From the NCBI RefSeq assembly GCF_002160325.1, contig NZ_NFKJ01000013.1, forward strand, positions 27,680 to 91,679: a stretch of DNA of 64,000 bases. The letters are read 5' to 3'. Shown piece after piece: positions 27,124 to 37,700 of the stretch. Source of the stretch: Lachnoclostridium sp. An181. Lineage in GTDB: Bacteria; Bacillota; Clostridia; Lachnospirales; Lachnospiraceae. The position numbers were made by a program, and so were the translations under genes. A model generated the notes under the pieces. The model was not told where the DNA came from. It was given only the letters and a program-made list of their open reading frames with translations, and made no database searches. Positions within the stretch are counted from its first letter, which is position 1. Each line of letters begins with the position of its first letter.

Positions 27124-28032
27124 CCATTCGTAAATATCCCACATGACCCGCCCCCTGTCCGTCTCATTTAAAAGTTCATGTCTGTCTTTTTCATACAAAT
27201 GCATTCGCACTTGTTTCAGTCCTATTCTTTTATACTCTTTGTACACTTTTATCACTCCCTTCCCAAATCCTCCTACCGGATCGTCTTTTCCAGACACAAG
27301 GAAGATTGGCAGGTCTTTTGGTATAAGATCATTTCGCTTTGTTTTGGTAAGTTCTAACATCCCGGAAAACATATGATAGTACGCATTGACTGTGAATGTA
27401 AAATTACACCAGGGATGTGCCAAATATGCGTCTACCCTGCTGTTATCTTTTGACAGCCAGTCCATTTTGGTCCTTGCAGGTGCAAACTTTCGGTTAAACC
27501 CTCCAAAAGCAAGCCTGTCTACCCATACACTTCTGTAGTGGTCCCCTTTGACTTTTGAAAAGACCCTGCACAGAGCCATACCGGCGCGCAAAACAATGGC
27601 AGGCTGATGTCCGCTGCCCATAAGGATAACCCCTGCAAGTCCTTCCCCTTTTGTCTGGATATACTGGCGCACCAGAAAGGACCCCATGCTGTGCCCCATC
27701 AAAATATAAGGAACAGTCGGATATTTCTTTTTTGTACAGACTCTCAATGTGTGGATATCTCTCTGCAAAACTTCATTGCCTTTTGTCTCGTGAAAAAATC
27801 CATATTCCTCCTCTCCCCTCACAGATGCTCCGTGCCCCAAATGGTCATGCCCAACCACATAATATCCTTTTTGGACCAGAAATCTTGCAAATTCATCATA
27901 CCGGTCAATGTACTCTACCATGCCATGACAAATTTGAAGGACAGCCTTAGGTTCTTCCTCTGGAATCCACTCTATTGCATGAATGTCGGTTCTTCCATCG
28001 CCCGATTTGAAATAAAATTCATTCTTTTTCAT
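27097..28032 (-). CDS. Alpha/beta hydrolase (monoacylglycerol lipase / lysophospholipase-like)
   Basis: A cytoplasmic serine hydrolase of 311 residues. The nucleophile elbow is GHSMGS, the oxyanion region is ICHGMVEY, and GHDHLGHGAS is typical of the serine aminopeptidase S33 / monoglyceride lipase group; the acid is likely in LVSGKDDPVGG and the histidine in KDRHELLNE. The longer frame to 28095 is not needed: the ATG at 28032 follows AGGAG by about 10 bases. Its 3' end overlaps that of the convergent AraC gene by 27 bases. Substrate is unknown; an ester of a fatty acid is likely. Confidence 0.88.
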   Translation of the reverse strand: MKKNEFYFKSGDGRTDIHAIEWIPEEEPKAVLQICHGMVEYIDRYDEFARFLVQKGYYVVGHDHLGHGASVRGEEEYGFFHETKGNEVLQRDIHTLRVCTKKKYPTVPYILMGHSMGSFLVRQYIQTKGEGLAGVILMGSGHQPAIVLRAGMALCRVFSKVKGDHYRSVWVDRLAFGGFNRKFAPARTKMDWLSKDNSRVDAYLAHPWCNFTFTVNAYYHMFSGMLELTKTKRNDLIPKDLPIFLVSGKDDPVGGFGKGVIKVYKEYKRIGLKQVRMHLYEKDRHELLNETDRGRVMWDIYEWLKLQMLHS

Positions 28033-28112
28033 TTTTTCATTTCTCCTGTCCATCATTTTAAATATAGTAAAAAGATGGCGGAAACTGAATTTCACACCAC
28101 CTTTTTTCTTTT

Positions 28113-29483
28113 TTATCTTTCTTCCATCTTTACATATTCTCTGTGCTCAGCCAGCGGTTTATACGCCGGACGGATGATCTTATCCACATTGATAAGTTCT
28201 TCCAGCCTGTGGGCACTCCATCCAACTATACGTGCGGCTGCAAATATCGGAGTATAAAGCTGCTTTGGAATTCCAAGCATGCTGTATACAAGTCCGCTGT
28301 AGAAGTCCACGTTGGCATTGACACCTTTGTACATCCTTCTTCTCTCTGCAATGACTTCAGGCGCAAGCTGCTCTACCATCTCGTAGAGTGCATACTCTTT
28401 TTCTCTTCCTTTTTCCTGGGCAAGCTGTTTTACAAATGCTTTAAAAATATCTGCTCTAGGATCAGAAATGGAATAAACCGCATGTCCCATTCCATAGATC
28501 AGCCCCTTCTTGTCAAATGCTTTTTTATCAAGAAGATCTTCCAGATACCTTCTCACTTCATCTTTATCTTCCCAGTCTTTGACCTGTTTTTCCATATCTT
28601 CAAACATACCTGTCACCTTAATGTTGGCTCCCCCGTGTTTTGGACCTTTTAAGGACGCCATCGCAGCCACCATAGTAGAATATGTATCCGTTCCGGAAGA
28701 GGTCACGACATGAGTAGTAAAGGTAGAGTTATTTCCTCCGCCGTGGTCCATATGCAGAACCAGTGCCATATCAAGAATTTTTGCTTCCAATTCACTATAC
28801 TGTCTGTCTTCCCTTAACATCATCAGGATATTTTCAGCTGTGGACAGCTCAGGATATGGCCTATAGATGTACAGATCATCTCCTCCGTGATAATTGTAGG
28901 CATGATAACCGTAAACCATCATCATTGGGAATTGACTGATCAAATTCAGACATTGTCTAAGAACATTCGGGATACTGGTATCATCCGGATTTCTGTCATA
29001 GGAATACATGCTGAGCATAGAGCGGGATAAACTGTTCATCATATCACTGCTCGGTGCCTTCATGATCACATCCCTTACAAAGTTAGGCGGCAGCATTCTC
29101 CTCTCAACGAGTGTATCGTGGAACTCTGCCAGCTGTTTCTCATTTGGAAGATCTCCGAATAGAATCAGATATGCAATCTCTTCAAACCCAAAATGGTTTG
29201 CCTCAAGAAATCCTCTCACCAGATCTTTGATATTATAACCTCTGTAATAGAGATTTCCTTCACATGGCACTTCTTCGCCGTTCACAATCTTCTTTGCACA
29301 GACATCAGAAATATTGGTCAGTCCTGCAAGAACACCTTTTCCGTTTAAATCCCTTAAACCTCTTTTTACCTCATATTTTGTGTACAGCTCACGCTCAATG
29401 GCATTATTTTTTTCACATAAGGCGGCAAACTCCTGTATCTTCGGAGTGTTTTCCAATAGGTTCATCGTTACATTTTCTGCCAT
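28113..29483 (-). CDS. gltA: Citrate synthase family protein
   Basis: Condenses acetyl-CoA with oxaloacetate to citrate; in fermenting anaerobes this supplies 2-oxoglutarate for glutamate rather than a full cycle. Motifs: LVLHMDHGGGNNSTF (first catalytic His), GPKHGGAN, and GMGHAVYSISDPR (second catalytic His and CoA contacts). The N-terminal extension (about 70 residues before GNLYYRGYNIKDLV) is typical of the Lachnospiraceae type. Length 456 aa. GGAGG precedes the ATG at 29483. No other TCA gene is adjacent. 2-Methylcitrate synthase activity cannot be excluded. Confidence 0.92.
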   Translation of the reverse strand: MAENVTMNLLENTPKIQEFAALCEKNNAIERELYTKYEVKRGLRDLNGKGVLAGLTNISDVCAKKIVNGEEVPCEGNLYYRGYNIKDLVRGFLEANHFGFEEIAYLILFGDLPNEKQLAEFHDTLVERRMLPPNFVRDVIMKAPSSDMMNSLSRSMLSMYSYDRNPDDTSIPNVLRQCLNLISQFPMMMVYGYHAYNYHGGDDLYIYRPYPELSTAENILMMLREDRQYSELEAKILDMALVLHMDHGGGNNSTFTTHVVTSSGTDTYSTMVAAMASLKGPKHGGANIKVTGMFEDMEKQVKDWEDKDEVRRYLEDLLDKKAFDKKGLIYGMGHAVYSISDPRADIFKAFVKQLAQEKGREKEYALYEMVEQLAPEVIAERRRMYKGVNANVDFYSGLVYSMLGIPKQLYTPIFAAARIVGWSAHRLEELINVDKIIRPAYKPLAEHREYVKMEER

Positions 29484-29624
29484 AATGTGCCTCCTCTCTC
29501 CCTGACATTCTGGTCAGAGTCTCTTTTTCTAAATTATCTCCAATGAAAGTATTATACTAAAAATTTGTGTGTTTTACAATTATCACTCTCTAAACATTTG
29601 TTACGTTTTATTAAATATTTATAA

Positions 29625-29671
29625 AAAAGGAACCCGTATTTTCGACATTTTATCTAAATAAGGTTCCTTTT
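29625..29671 (-). terminator. Terminator of the metG-tatD-rsmA operon
   Basis: AAAAGGAACC pairs with GGTTCCTTTT around a 27-base loop; the T-tract reads on the minus strand and the structure begins only 4 bases after the rsmA stop. Confidence 0.78.
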
Positions 29672-29674
29672 CAT

Positions 29675-30553
29675 CTATTCTTTATGTCTTTTTAAATAAT
29701 TGGCAAGCGTTGCAAATTCTTCCAATGACAGCATCTCACCCCTCACATTGACACCTTTTCCCAGTGTTTCCACTGCATTTTGTATTTCTTCTTTTGAAAA
29801 ATCCAATTCCGCACTATTTTTCAATCCATTGACCAGCGTTTTTCTTCTCTGATTAAATGATGCCCGGATCAGGCGGAACATCAAAGATTCATCCTCCACC
29901 AACACTGCAGGTTCTTTGCGTTTTGTAAGCCTTATGACCGCAGAGCTCACTGCCGGTCTTGGCATAAAACAGTTTGGCGGAACATTTGCCACAATATACG
30001 GAATGGCATAATACTGTACAGCCAGAGAAAGTGCCCCATAATCTTTTGTCCCTGGCCCAACCTGCATTCTGTCAGCCACCTCTTTCTGGATCATCACAGT
30101 TATGCTCTCCAGAGGAACATGTTTTTCAAAAAGTCCCATGATGATCGGAGTTGTGATGTAATACGGAAGGTTGGCCACGACTTTGATCGGACGCCCTTCA
30201 TTCTCTTCCAGCGCCAGTTTTGCAAGATCCAGTTTCAGCACATCTTCATTGATGATCCTTACATTTTTGTATTCTCCAAGTGTATCTTCTAAAATCGGGA
30301 TCAGTGACCTGTCAATCTCCACAGCAATGACCTTTTTTGCTGCACATGCCAGGTATTGTGTCATTGTCCCGATTCCGGGACCGATTTCCAAAACCACATC
30401 TTCCTCTGTGATCTGGGCGGAAGAGATGATTTTTTCCAGCACATGTGTATCGATCAGAAAGTTTTGTCCGTACTTTTTCTGGAAAGAAAACTGATACTTT
30501 TGTAAAATCTCTATCGTATTCTTTGGATTGCCCAATGTCGGCTCTTTCATCAT
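29675..30553 (-). CDS. rsmA: 16S rRNA dimethyladenosine transferase
   Basis: RsmA (KsgA) dimethylates two adjacent adenines in the 3'-terminal hairpin of 16S rRNA as a late 30S assembly checkpoint. The SAM motif VLEIGPGIGTMTQYL and the catalytic NLPYYITTPI are clear, and the start KYQFSFQKKYGQNFL is family-typical. Length 292 aa. It overlaps tatD by 4 bases (ATGA), with AAAGGAG upstream of the ATG, so the two are translationally coupled. The metG-tatD-rsmA order is conserved in Firmicutes. Confidence 0.97.
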   Translation of the reverse strand: MMKEPTLGNPKNTIEILQKYQFSFQKKYGQNFLIDTHVLEKIISSAQITEEDVVLEIGPGIGTMTQYLACAAKKVIAVEIDRSLIPILEDTLGEYKNVRIINEDVLKLDLAKLALEENEGRPIKVVANLPYYITTPIIMGLFEKHVPLESITVMIQKEVADRMQVGPGTKDYGALSLAVQYYAIPYIVANVPPNCFMPRPAVSSAVIRLTKRKEPAVLVEDESLMFRLIRASFNQRRKTLVNGLKNSAELDFSKEEIQNAVETLGKGVNVRGEMLSLEEFATLANYLKRHKE

Positions 30554-31341
30554 ATCTTCTCCTTTAAGTTTTCCTTTGCATTGATTCCAAATAACTTTCT
30601 GGCATTCTCTCTAGTGACGTCCACGACTGTCCGAACATCCACGTCTTTTAGCCTTGCAATTTCTTGTGCCACCTGGTGAAGATAAATGGAACAGTTGCGT
30701 TTTCCCCTGTACGGCTCCGGAGCAAGATACGGGCAGTCTGTCTCAAGAAGGAGTCTCTCAAGAGGAGTCTCTTTGACTACCTGTTTTAATTTTTTTCCAT
30801 TTTTAAATGTCACAACACCGCCCACGCCAATATAAAATCCCATTTTTACATATTCCCTGGCAAACTCCGGAGAGTAGGAGAAACAGTGGATAACACCGCT
30901 AAGCCCTTGTGCGTGCTCTTTCATGACGTGGAGCGTATCATCCGCAGCGTCCCTGCTGTGAATGCACACAGGCAAATTGTGCTTTCTGGCCAATTCAAGC
31001 TGCCGGATAAACCACTTCTTCTGCACTTCCCTTGGCTGAATGTCCCAATGGTAATCCAGACCTATCTCTCCTACTGCCACAACTTTCCCGTTGTCCAAAA
31101 GCTGTTCTACCCAGGCAAAAGTTTCTTCGTTTAATTCTCCGGTCTCATCCGGATGCACCCCAACAGCAGCAAAAATAAACGGGTATTGTTCTGTCAACTC
31201 CACACTCCGCTTACAGCCTTCTAAACTGGCCCCAACATTGATGATCGTTCCAACTCCCTCTTTTTTCATATGCGAGAGCAGCTGTTCTCTGTCCGCGTCA
31301 AACTGCTCGTCATCATAATGTGCATGACTGTCAAAAATCAC
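30550..31341 (-). CDS. tatD: TatD family metal-dependent hydrolase / DNase
   Basis: A TIM-barrel nuclease of the amidohydrolase superfamily. Metal ligands are visible in MIFDSHAHYDD, GEIGLDYHWD, CIHSRDA, IHCFSYS and LETDCPYLAP. Length 263 aa is standard. The start is a GTG at 31341 with AGGAGG 7 bases upstream. It lies between metG and rsmA. Despite its name it has no proven role in Tat export; 3'-5' exonuclease activity is known for the E. coli protein. Confidence 0.95.
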   Translation of the reverse strand: MIFDSHAHYDDEQFDADREQLLSHMKKEGVGTIINVGASLEGCKRSVELTEQYPFIFAAVGVHPDETGELNEETFAWVEQLLDNGKVVAVGEIGLDYHWDIQPREVQKKWFIRQLELARKHNLPVCIHSRDAADDTLHVMKEHAQGLSGVIHCFSYSPEFAREYVKMGFYIGVGGVVTFKNGKKLKQVVKETPLERLLLETDCPYLAPEPYRGKRNCSIYLHQVAQEIARLKDVDVRTVVDVTRENARKLFGINAKENLKEKI

Positions 31342-31380
31342 GTCATTTCCTCCTGATATAAAAACTATAGTTTCTCAAAT

Positions 31381-33288
31381 TTAGCAGATCTTTGCTCCTG
31401 CCGGCATATCTTTTTCCGGGACCATAAGACTTAAGTTTCCGCTTTCATCTTCTGCACAAAGGATCATTCCTTCGGACATCATTCCCGCAAGCTTCGCAGG
31501 TTTTAAGTTTGTCACTACCATTACTTTTTTTCCTACCATGTCCTTGGCGCTGTAATTTGCCTTGATGCCGGACAAAATCTGTCTTACCTGGCTTCCGATC
31601 TTTACTTGTGAGCAGAGAAGTTTTTTTGACTTCTTTACCTCCTCGCAGGCAATGATCTCTCCTACCTGAAACTGCAGTTTTGCAAAATCATCGTAAGTGA
31701 TCTCCGGTTTTGCCTCAAGATCGATCACATTTTCATTCTCCTCTTTTTCTTCCTCCTGCACAGCCGGATGAAGTTTTTCCACCTTTTCCATCACTTCATT
31801 TAAGTCCAGTCTTGCAAACAGGATTTCCGGTTTTTCTGTCACATGTCCATCCCCCAGCTGTGAGAGAATCTTTTCGGATGTCTCTGGCATAAAGGAGGAG
31901 AGGAGTTTTGCTCCCTCTTGAATACTCATGATCAGATTGTACAAAACTGTTTCCAGTCTGTCTTTCTTTTCCTCATCTTTTGCAAGCACCCATGGTGTTG
32001 TCTCATCAATGTATTTGTTGCAGCGTTTAAATAAATTAAAGATTTCTGTGATCGCATCTGCCACGCGCAGCTCATCCATCTTTTCTTCTACCAATTTTGG
32101 TGTCTTTTCTGTCACAGCCTTTAAATCTTCGTCTACTTCCTCAGCCACATGTTTGTCTGTGACCACTCCGCCAAAGTATTTGTTTGTCATTGACACGGTA
32201 CGGTTCACAAGGTTTCCAAGTGTGTTGGCAAGATCAGAATTCATGCGCTCCACCATAAGCTCCCAGGAGATCACACCGTCATTTTCAAATGGCATTTCGT
32301 GGAGAACAAAATAGCGAACCGCGTCCACTCCGAAAAAGTCTACCAGCTCATCCGCATAGAGAACATTTCCCTTTGATTTGCTCATTTTTCCATCGCCCTG
32401 CAAAAGCCACGGATGTCCGAAAATCTGTTTTGGCAAAGGCAGGTCCAAAGCCATAAGGAAGATCGGCCAGTAAATTGTATGGAAACGAATAATGTCCTTT
32501 CCGATCAGGTGCAGATCCGCAGGCCAGTTTTTGTTGAACAGCTCTTCGCTTTCCCCGTCACAGTGGTATCCGATTCCTGTGATATAGTTTGTGAGCGCAT
32601 CGAGCCATACATAAACGACATGTTTTGGATCAAAATCTACCGGGATTCCCCATTTAAAAGAAGTTCTGGACACACACAGATCTTGAAGCCCCGGGAGGAG
32701 GAAATTGTTCATCATCTCATTTTTTCTGGACACCGGCTGAATAAATTCCGGATGTGTGTTGATGTGTTCGATCAGTCTGTCCGCATATTTACTCATCTTG
32801 AAGAAATATGCCTCCTCTTTTGCAGGCTGCACCTCACGGCCGCAGTCCGGACATTTTCCATCCACAAGCTGGGACTCTGTGAAGAAAGATTCACAAGGAG
32901 TACAGTACATTCCTTCATAATATCCCTTGTAAATATCACCTTTTTCGTACAGTTTTTTGAAAATCTTCTGTACTTCTTTTTCATGGTACTCATCCGTGGT
33001 GCGGATAAATTTATCATAGGAAGTATTCATCAAATCCCAGATATTTTTGATGGTTCCTGCCACATCATCCACAAATTGTTTTGGTGTTACCCCTGCCTCT
33101 TCTGCCTTGAGCTCGATCTTTTGTCCATGCTCGTCCGTTCCTGTCTGAAAGAACACGTCATATCCCTGACTTCTTTTGTATCTTGCGATCGCATCCGCAA
33201 GCACGATCTCATATGTGTTCCCAATATGCGGTTTGCCTGATGTGTAGGCAATCGCTGTTGTCATATAAAATTTCTTTTTGTTCTCCAA
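31381..33288 (-). CDS. metG: Methionyl-tRNA synthetase with C-terminal tRNA-binding domain
   Basis: Charges tRNA-Met in the cytoplasm. The class I signatures are GKPHIGN and KMSKS (DGKMSKSKGNVL), with a zinc knuckle (CTPC ... CPDCG) in the connective peptide, an anticodon-binding helical domain, and a C-terminal EMAP/Trbp111-like OB domain (DFAKLQFQVGEIIACE). The open frame begins at an ATG at 33309, but that ATG has no ribosome site and lies just after the T-box terminator; AAAGGAG is 8 bases before a TTG at 33288, which I take as the start (635 aa). Expression is controlled by the T-box leader upstream. Confidence 0.94.
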   Translation of the reverse strand: MENKKKFYMTTAIAYTSGKPHIGNTYEIVLADAIARYKRSQGYDVFFQTGTDEHGQKIELKAEEAGVTPKQFVDDVAGTIKNIWDLMNTSYDKFIRTTDEYHEKEVQKIFKKLYEKGDIYKGYYEGMYCTPCESFFTESQLVDGKCPDCGREVQPAKEEAYFFKMSKYADRLIEHINTHPEFIQPVSRKNEMMNNFLLPGLQDLCVSRTSFKWGIPVDFDPKHVVYVWLDALTNYITGIGYHCDGESEELFNKNWPADLHLIGKDIIRFHTIYWPIFLMALDLPLPKQIFGHPWLLQGDGKMSKSKGNVLYADELVDFFGVDAVRYFVLHEMPFENDGVISWELMVERMNSDLANTLGNLVNRTVSMTNKYFGGVVTDKHVAEEVDEDLKAVTEKTPKLVEEKMDELRVADAITEIFNLFKRCNKYIDETTPWVLAKDEEKKDRLETVLYNLIMSIQEGAKLLSSFMPETSEKILSQLGDGHVTEKPEILFARLDLNEVMEKVEKLHPAVQEEEKEENENVIDLEAKPEITYDDFAKLQFQVGEIIACEEVKKSKKLLCSQVKIGSQVRQILSGIKANYSAKDMVGKKVMVVTNLKPAKLAGMMSEGMILCAEDESGNLSLMVPEKDMPAGAKIC

Positions 33289-33319
33289 AGTTCTCTCTCC
33301 TTTATTCATTCTGGCAGTG

Positions 33320-33355
33320 AAAAAAAATCCGCCTTCTATATTTCATAGAAGACGG
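33320..33355 (-). terminator. Intrinsic terminator of the metG T-box
   Basis: CCGTCTTCTAT pairs with ATAGAAGGCGG, followed on the minus strand by eight Ts. It is the regulated terminator of the leader and overlaps the alternative antiterminator formed with the T-box sequence. Confidence 0.88.
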
Positions 33356-33597
33356 AATGTTCCGTGTTACCACTTCTCTTCACATCTGCCTCACAGCAGA
33401 TGCCTCATAAGGTCTTTGACCTGTACGCTGTAATGGGCGCTCCCATCAGAACCTAAAGACATTTTCTCTCAGTCCCGCCGCTCCAAAGCCATCTTCCACA
33501 TTTTCCGAGCTCGTCCCTTCTCAGCACACAAGACTTCTCTGTAAAACCGAAAAAACATGTACTCTCTTTTTCACTGCATTTTTTAATCTACAATTTG
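33320..33597 (-). promoter_or_regulatory. T-box riboswitch leader of metG
   Basis: The ~280-base leader carries the T-box core AAGTGGTAACACGG (33362-33375), whose bulge pairs with the uncharged tRNA 3' end, directly before the terminator. Further 5' are paired segments consistent with stem I and stem III, including CATCTGC/GCAGATG. An AUG flanked by GGAAG and GC in the 5' half (complement of 33487-33493 region) is a candidate methionine specifier. Uncharged tRNA-Met would favour read-through. This accounts for the 391-base gene-free stretch before metG. Confidence 0.88.
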
Positions 33598-33603
33598 TCT
33601 AAA

Positions 33604-33632
33604 ATCGTAACACAGCAGTAGATGGATGTCAA
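33604..33632 (-). promoter_or_regulatory. Promoter of metG
   Basis: On the minus strand TTGACA (33627-33632), a 17-base spacer and TACGAT (33604-33609). It is placed correctly to start transcription at the 5' end of the T-box leader. Confidence 0.85.
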
Positions 33633-33679
33633 GATAGGACGATTTTCTTGGCCATCCATTTTCCTGATGGAAAATAAAA

Positions 33680-34732
33680 CTACAAAAACCGCACTTTCAA
33701 TTTCACCGGCTGATGATCCGTATACTCAAAGTTGGTATCTACGACTTCCACAAGCTCCACTTCCAGATTATCCGACACGATAAATCCATCCAGGACATAA
33801 ACCTGGGAAGTCTCATAATCCCCTGTGTAAGGCTGGTTCAAAAGCCTGCATGTTGGATAGGAATCATCCACTGCAAAAGAAAAATGTTCCGGGATGTCTT
33901 TCATCCCAATGGTTCCCGGAGTCCAGTCCTCTTTATTTTTCACCGGATATTTTTCAATCCCCTCAAACGTCTGGTTAAAATCTCCGCCAGCGATCACATA
34001 ATTGCCTTTCTCATATTCTGTTTTTAACTTCTCGGCCAGCATTTTACTCTGGGCAATTTTACCCTCTCCGCTGTCATATGCCTCCAAATGAAAATTGATG
34101 AGCACAAGTTCCTTGTCTGTCCCTTCAAGAGGAATCCTCATCTCCAGCATACATCTTTTTAAATTGCATGTTTTCACTGGCCAGGAAAAAGATTCCGGAA
34201 GAGAAATCCGTTTTGCACTGTCCACTTTTATATCCGTCATGGTCGTGATACCGCTTTGCACTTTTCCAATTGGAGGAAGAGGATAGGGTACAAAGTCACA
34301 TTTAAAATTGTACGCCATCACAGATGGCATTTGTAATGTTTCCTCCAGATACCCCTGTTCATCTATGTGAAAGGAGCGCTTAGAATCTTTATCCACTTCC
34401 TGGAAAAAATACACGTCTGCAGAATGTTCTTTTAATATATCTGTGATGCCTTTTAAGTTTTCCTCCACTTCTTCTTTTTCTTTTGGCTGTACCTTTGTTC
34501 CTCCATCCATAAAGAAATCTTCTGTCTTGTTCAGACCTGCATAACCAATGTTGTATGTTAAAACAGTCAGCGGTTCATGAATACCAATCTTTCTTCCGTT
34601 CCTTGGCACTTCAAGTATTTCCTCCTGCTTTGGTCTGTATTCCCGCACTGTAAAATAAATCAGAACAGCCGCAGCCAAAAGTATAAAAACCAGAACGATC
34701 ATGCCTATGATTTTCCATACTTTCTTTTTCAT
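33680..34732 (-). CDS. Membrane-anchored endonuclease/exonuclease/phosphatase (EEP) family protein
   Basis: A 350-residue protein with one N-terminal membrane anchor (about 5-28), so the catalytic domain is probably outside the cell. EEP-fold motifs are present: VLTYNIGYAG (Asn metal/phosphate ligand), FFQEVD (Glu), GGDFNQ (Asp/Asn), and the terminal TDHQPV (Asp-His). The family covers DNases, sphingomyelinases and inositol phosphatases; substrate is not evident here. GAGGAG precedes the ATG at 34732; the longer frame to 34792 has no support. It follows the GH84 gene by 67 bases, so might be co-transcribed with it. Confidence 0.85.
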   Translation of the reverse strand: MKKKVWKIIGMIVLVFILLAAAVLIYFTVREYRPKQEEILEVPRNGRKIGIHEPLTVLTYNIGYAGLNKTEDFFMDGGTKVQPKEKEEVEENLKGITDILKEHSADVYFFQEVDKDSKRSFHIDEQGYLEETLQMPSVMAYNFKCDFVPYPLPPIGKVQSGITTMTDIKVDSAKRISLPESFSWPVKTCNLKRCMLEMRIPLEGTDKELVLINFHLEAYDSGEGKIAQSKMLAEKLKTEYEKGNYVIAGGDFNQTFEGIEKYPVKNKEDWTPGTIGMKDIPEHFSFAVDDSYPTCRLLNQPYTGDYETSQVYVLDGFIVSDNLEVELVEVVDTNFEYTDHQPVKLKVRFL

Positions 34733-34799
34733 TCTTTTCTCCTCTCTTTTATATTTTCTCCCCTTATTATACACAAAAAGAACGGAATACAAATGCGTT

Positions 34800-37700
34800 T
34801 TATCTTTGTTTTCTCTTTACAGCAATAACTGCCGCTGCTGCAAGCGCCATAAGTCCTGCCATTGCCGCTGCTGCCTGGCTGTCTCCTGTTTTTGCAGATT
34901 TTATCTTATCTTTGCCGCTGTTGAAAACGGCATTTTCTTTATCAGCTGTATGAACTACAGCAGATGTATCTGCATTTACCACAGTTCTACCACTGTTTTC
35001 AGACGGCTGTTTCTTTTCACCCGATGTCAGCCTTGCAATTGCCCCTTCCAGTTCTGCCACGGATGTATCTACCATCTCCTGCGTTGCATTTTCATCTGCG
35101 ATCACTTCTTTTGCCTCTGCAAGCGCTGTTCGCATTGCTGCAAAGTCTTTTTCTTCATAATCAACCGCACGGAAGGTTTCTGCCAGGGATATCAATTCTT
35201 CCAAAGCACTCTTGTCCGGAATCTTCTGCAGTTTTGACGCTGCCAAAAGCAATTCCTTCCACGCACTGTCCACTTCATCCTGCATTGCATCTTGATCTTC
35301 AAGTACTGCTTTTGCCTCTGCGAGCGCCTTTGTGAATTCTTGCTTTCCATTCTCCAGATATTCTTCCAGTTTCAGGCTTTCTGTAAACAAAATCACTTTT
35401 TTCAGGTCTGTCTTGTCGCCTTGCTTAAAAGACAGGTACTGCATTGCCTCGATAAGTGCCTTCCAGCTTTCATCAATGTCAGCCTGTGTAACGGATGTAT
35501 CGCCTGCCTTTACGGCATCGAGAACTTCTTTTGCGTGGTTCAGAGCTTTCTCGAATCTTTTTCTCACAGAATCCACCACTTTATCTGTATCTGCAGTTTT
35601 TGCAAGCTCAATGGCATATTCCAGCACCGCTGTGGAAACGCCGGAAGGCTCTGTCTGTTCGTCCCCGACGATCACATCAAACTGTGCCTGAAGTCCTTTT
35701 GTATTGACCAGATTATATGTATATGGCAGCTCGCTGACCACGCTTGTCCTTCCTTCCACAGAAGTATCCACACTTTCCGGTTCCCATACAGGAATTACCT
35801 GTACATCTGCCGCGCTTTCGTCATTTTCTGCCTGAATGGATGCCTTCACAAGCTTTGGCATTTCCACGGTTCCATTTACATCAATTTTCTGATCTTCAAA
35901 TTCTTCGACAGACACATACTCCATCGACGCATGTCTTCTTACTCCGTTTACTTCCACTTCCCGAAGACCGATCGCATTTCCCGCCGCATTTGCATTGATG
36001 CTGTGGAAAAGGAGACGTACATATCTTGCCTGTACCGGCACATCCAAAGTTACCGAATCTGTCGGATAAGTCGGTCCATTGTCTTCCTTAGTAATCGTAT
36101 CCAGGGTGATCCATTTTGTCTTATCATTGGAAATTTGAATTTCATAATTGGTCGGGTACACCTTATTGTAATACTTCATGTTGATCTGAGAGATCAGATT
36201 TGTGTATCCTCCAAGATCCACGATGATCCACTGTGGGCTCACTGCCCCATTTCCCTTCAAGTATCCGCTGTCCCATTTTGTATTTAGATCTCCATCCACT
36301 GCGGATTCTGGTTTTACGTTTGGAGTCTCAATTCCGGACACCTCTACCGGCTGTTTCAGAGCAAGGTTGACCGTATCTTTTGAATCTTCCACATTGCTGT
36401 CAAGGTAAATATTTTCCACGGCCTCCCCTACATCGCCGGATGTATCTTCACCGTATTTTACGAGGATCTCATTGATCTGTACGTTACTGTCCTGCTCAAA
36501 ATCCAGATGAATGGCATAGATATCTCCATCCCATCCGCCAAAGGTCTGTGTCGCATTCGTAAGTTGTCCAAGATTCTCTACTGTACCATCTGCCTTTTCA
36601 ATGCTGACATTGGCGTTAGAGGAACTCCCCTGCATAATGGTAAATTGTTCTACATTCACATTGTCTGTAATCTGGTAATCCAGGTAGGCTCCGTCTTTTG
36701 CAGCCGCCACCTGGAATACGCTGGATAAGTCTTTGTCATTGACAGCTTTCACATCCCCGTTTGTATTGGTTGTGATCGGATTTGCATTTGCAGTCTCCGT
36801 CTCTTGTTCGTCTTTGTTTACATAAATTTCATGAATCTTCAAATACCAGCCAATCGGCGCTGTGACTTCCAGACGTACATATCTTCCTTCTTTTCCCCCT
36901 GCGTCACAAGCGTAGTCTCTGTAAGGAGGCCTGATCACCCCATTGTCCGCAAATGTGCTGATTTCCGTAAACTCTTTATTGTCTTTTGAGATGGATACTT
37001 TTGCATTGTAAATCCGCGGATTTCCGTCTGCTGTCACAAATGTGACGTCATTGATCTCCTTCACTTTTCCAAGGTCAATGGTCAGGTAATCTCCTGTTTT
37101 CTGCGCACGGTTTGTCCATGCATAGGTCGTCTCATCCCCGTCAAACATCATATCCCATGTCCCTGCCTGAAGTTCTCCCATGTTAGTGCTCTCAAGAGAC
37201 ATTTTCTGTTCCAGATTTTCAATCACTACTGCAAGCTTGTGAAGTCTGATTTCCTTATCTTTATCGGAATCATTTCTAAGGCGAACATACCTGGCCAGAA
37301 CAGATTCACTAAGCTCTCCTGCCTTGGCTTTTGTCCATTTATCTCCTCTTAACGAATATTCCAGCGTAAGTCCTTCAACGCCCTCTCCTTGCAAAAGGAA
37401 AGAAGAAATCTTTGCAATATCCTTTTTCTTCATACCAATATATTGTCCTGGCTCTAAAGTTACTTTTCCGATACCCCGCACTCCGTACTCTTTATCTTCA
37501 ATGGTAAGAGGGTACTGTGCATATTCATCCATATTCGTGTAAATTCTGTCTGCCGGGATTTCCTCATTTCCTTCTGCCAAAATTTCATCAATGGCTGCTT
37601 TGACATCTTCCATACATGCCTCCACAAAAGGCACAAGTCTTTTACTTCCGGATTTTACATTCGGCCTGCTGGCCCCATCCGGAAACTGGTATACCCGGTT

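Noticed and set aside
35292..36287. Plus-strand open frame of 331 codons within GH84
   Set aside because: Antisense to the FIVAR and CBM region of GH84; no recognisable domain or start signal.
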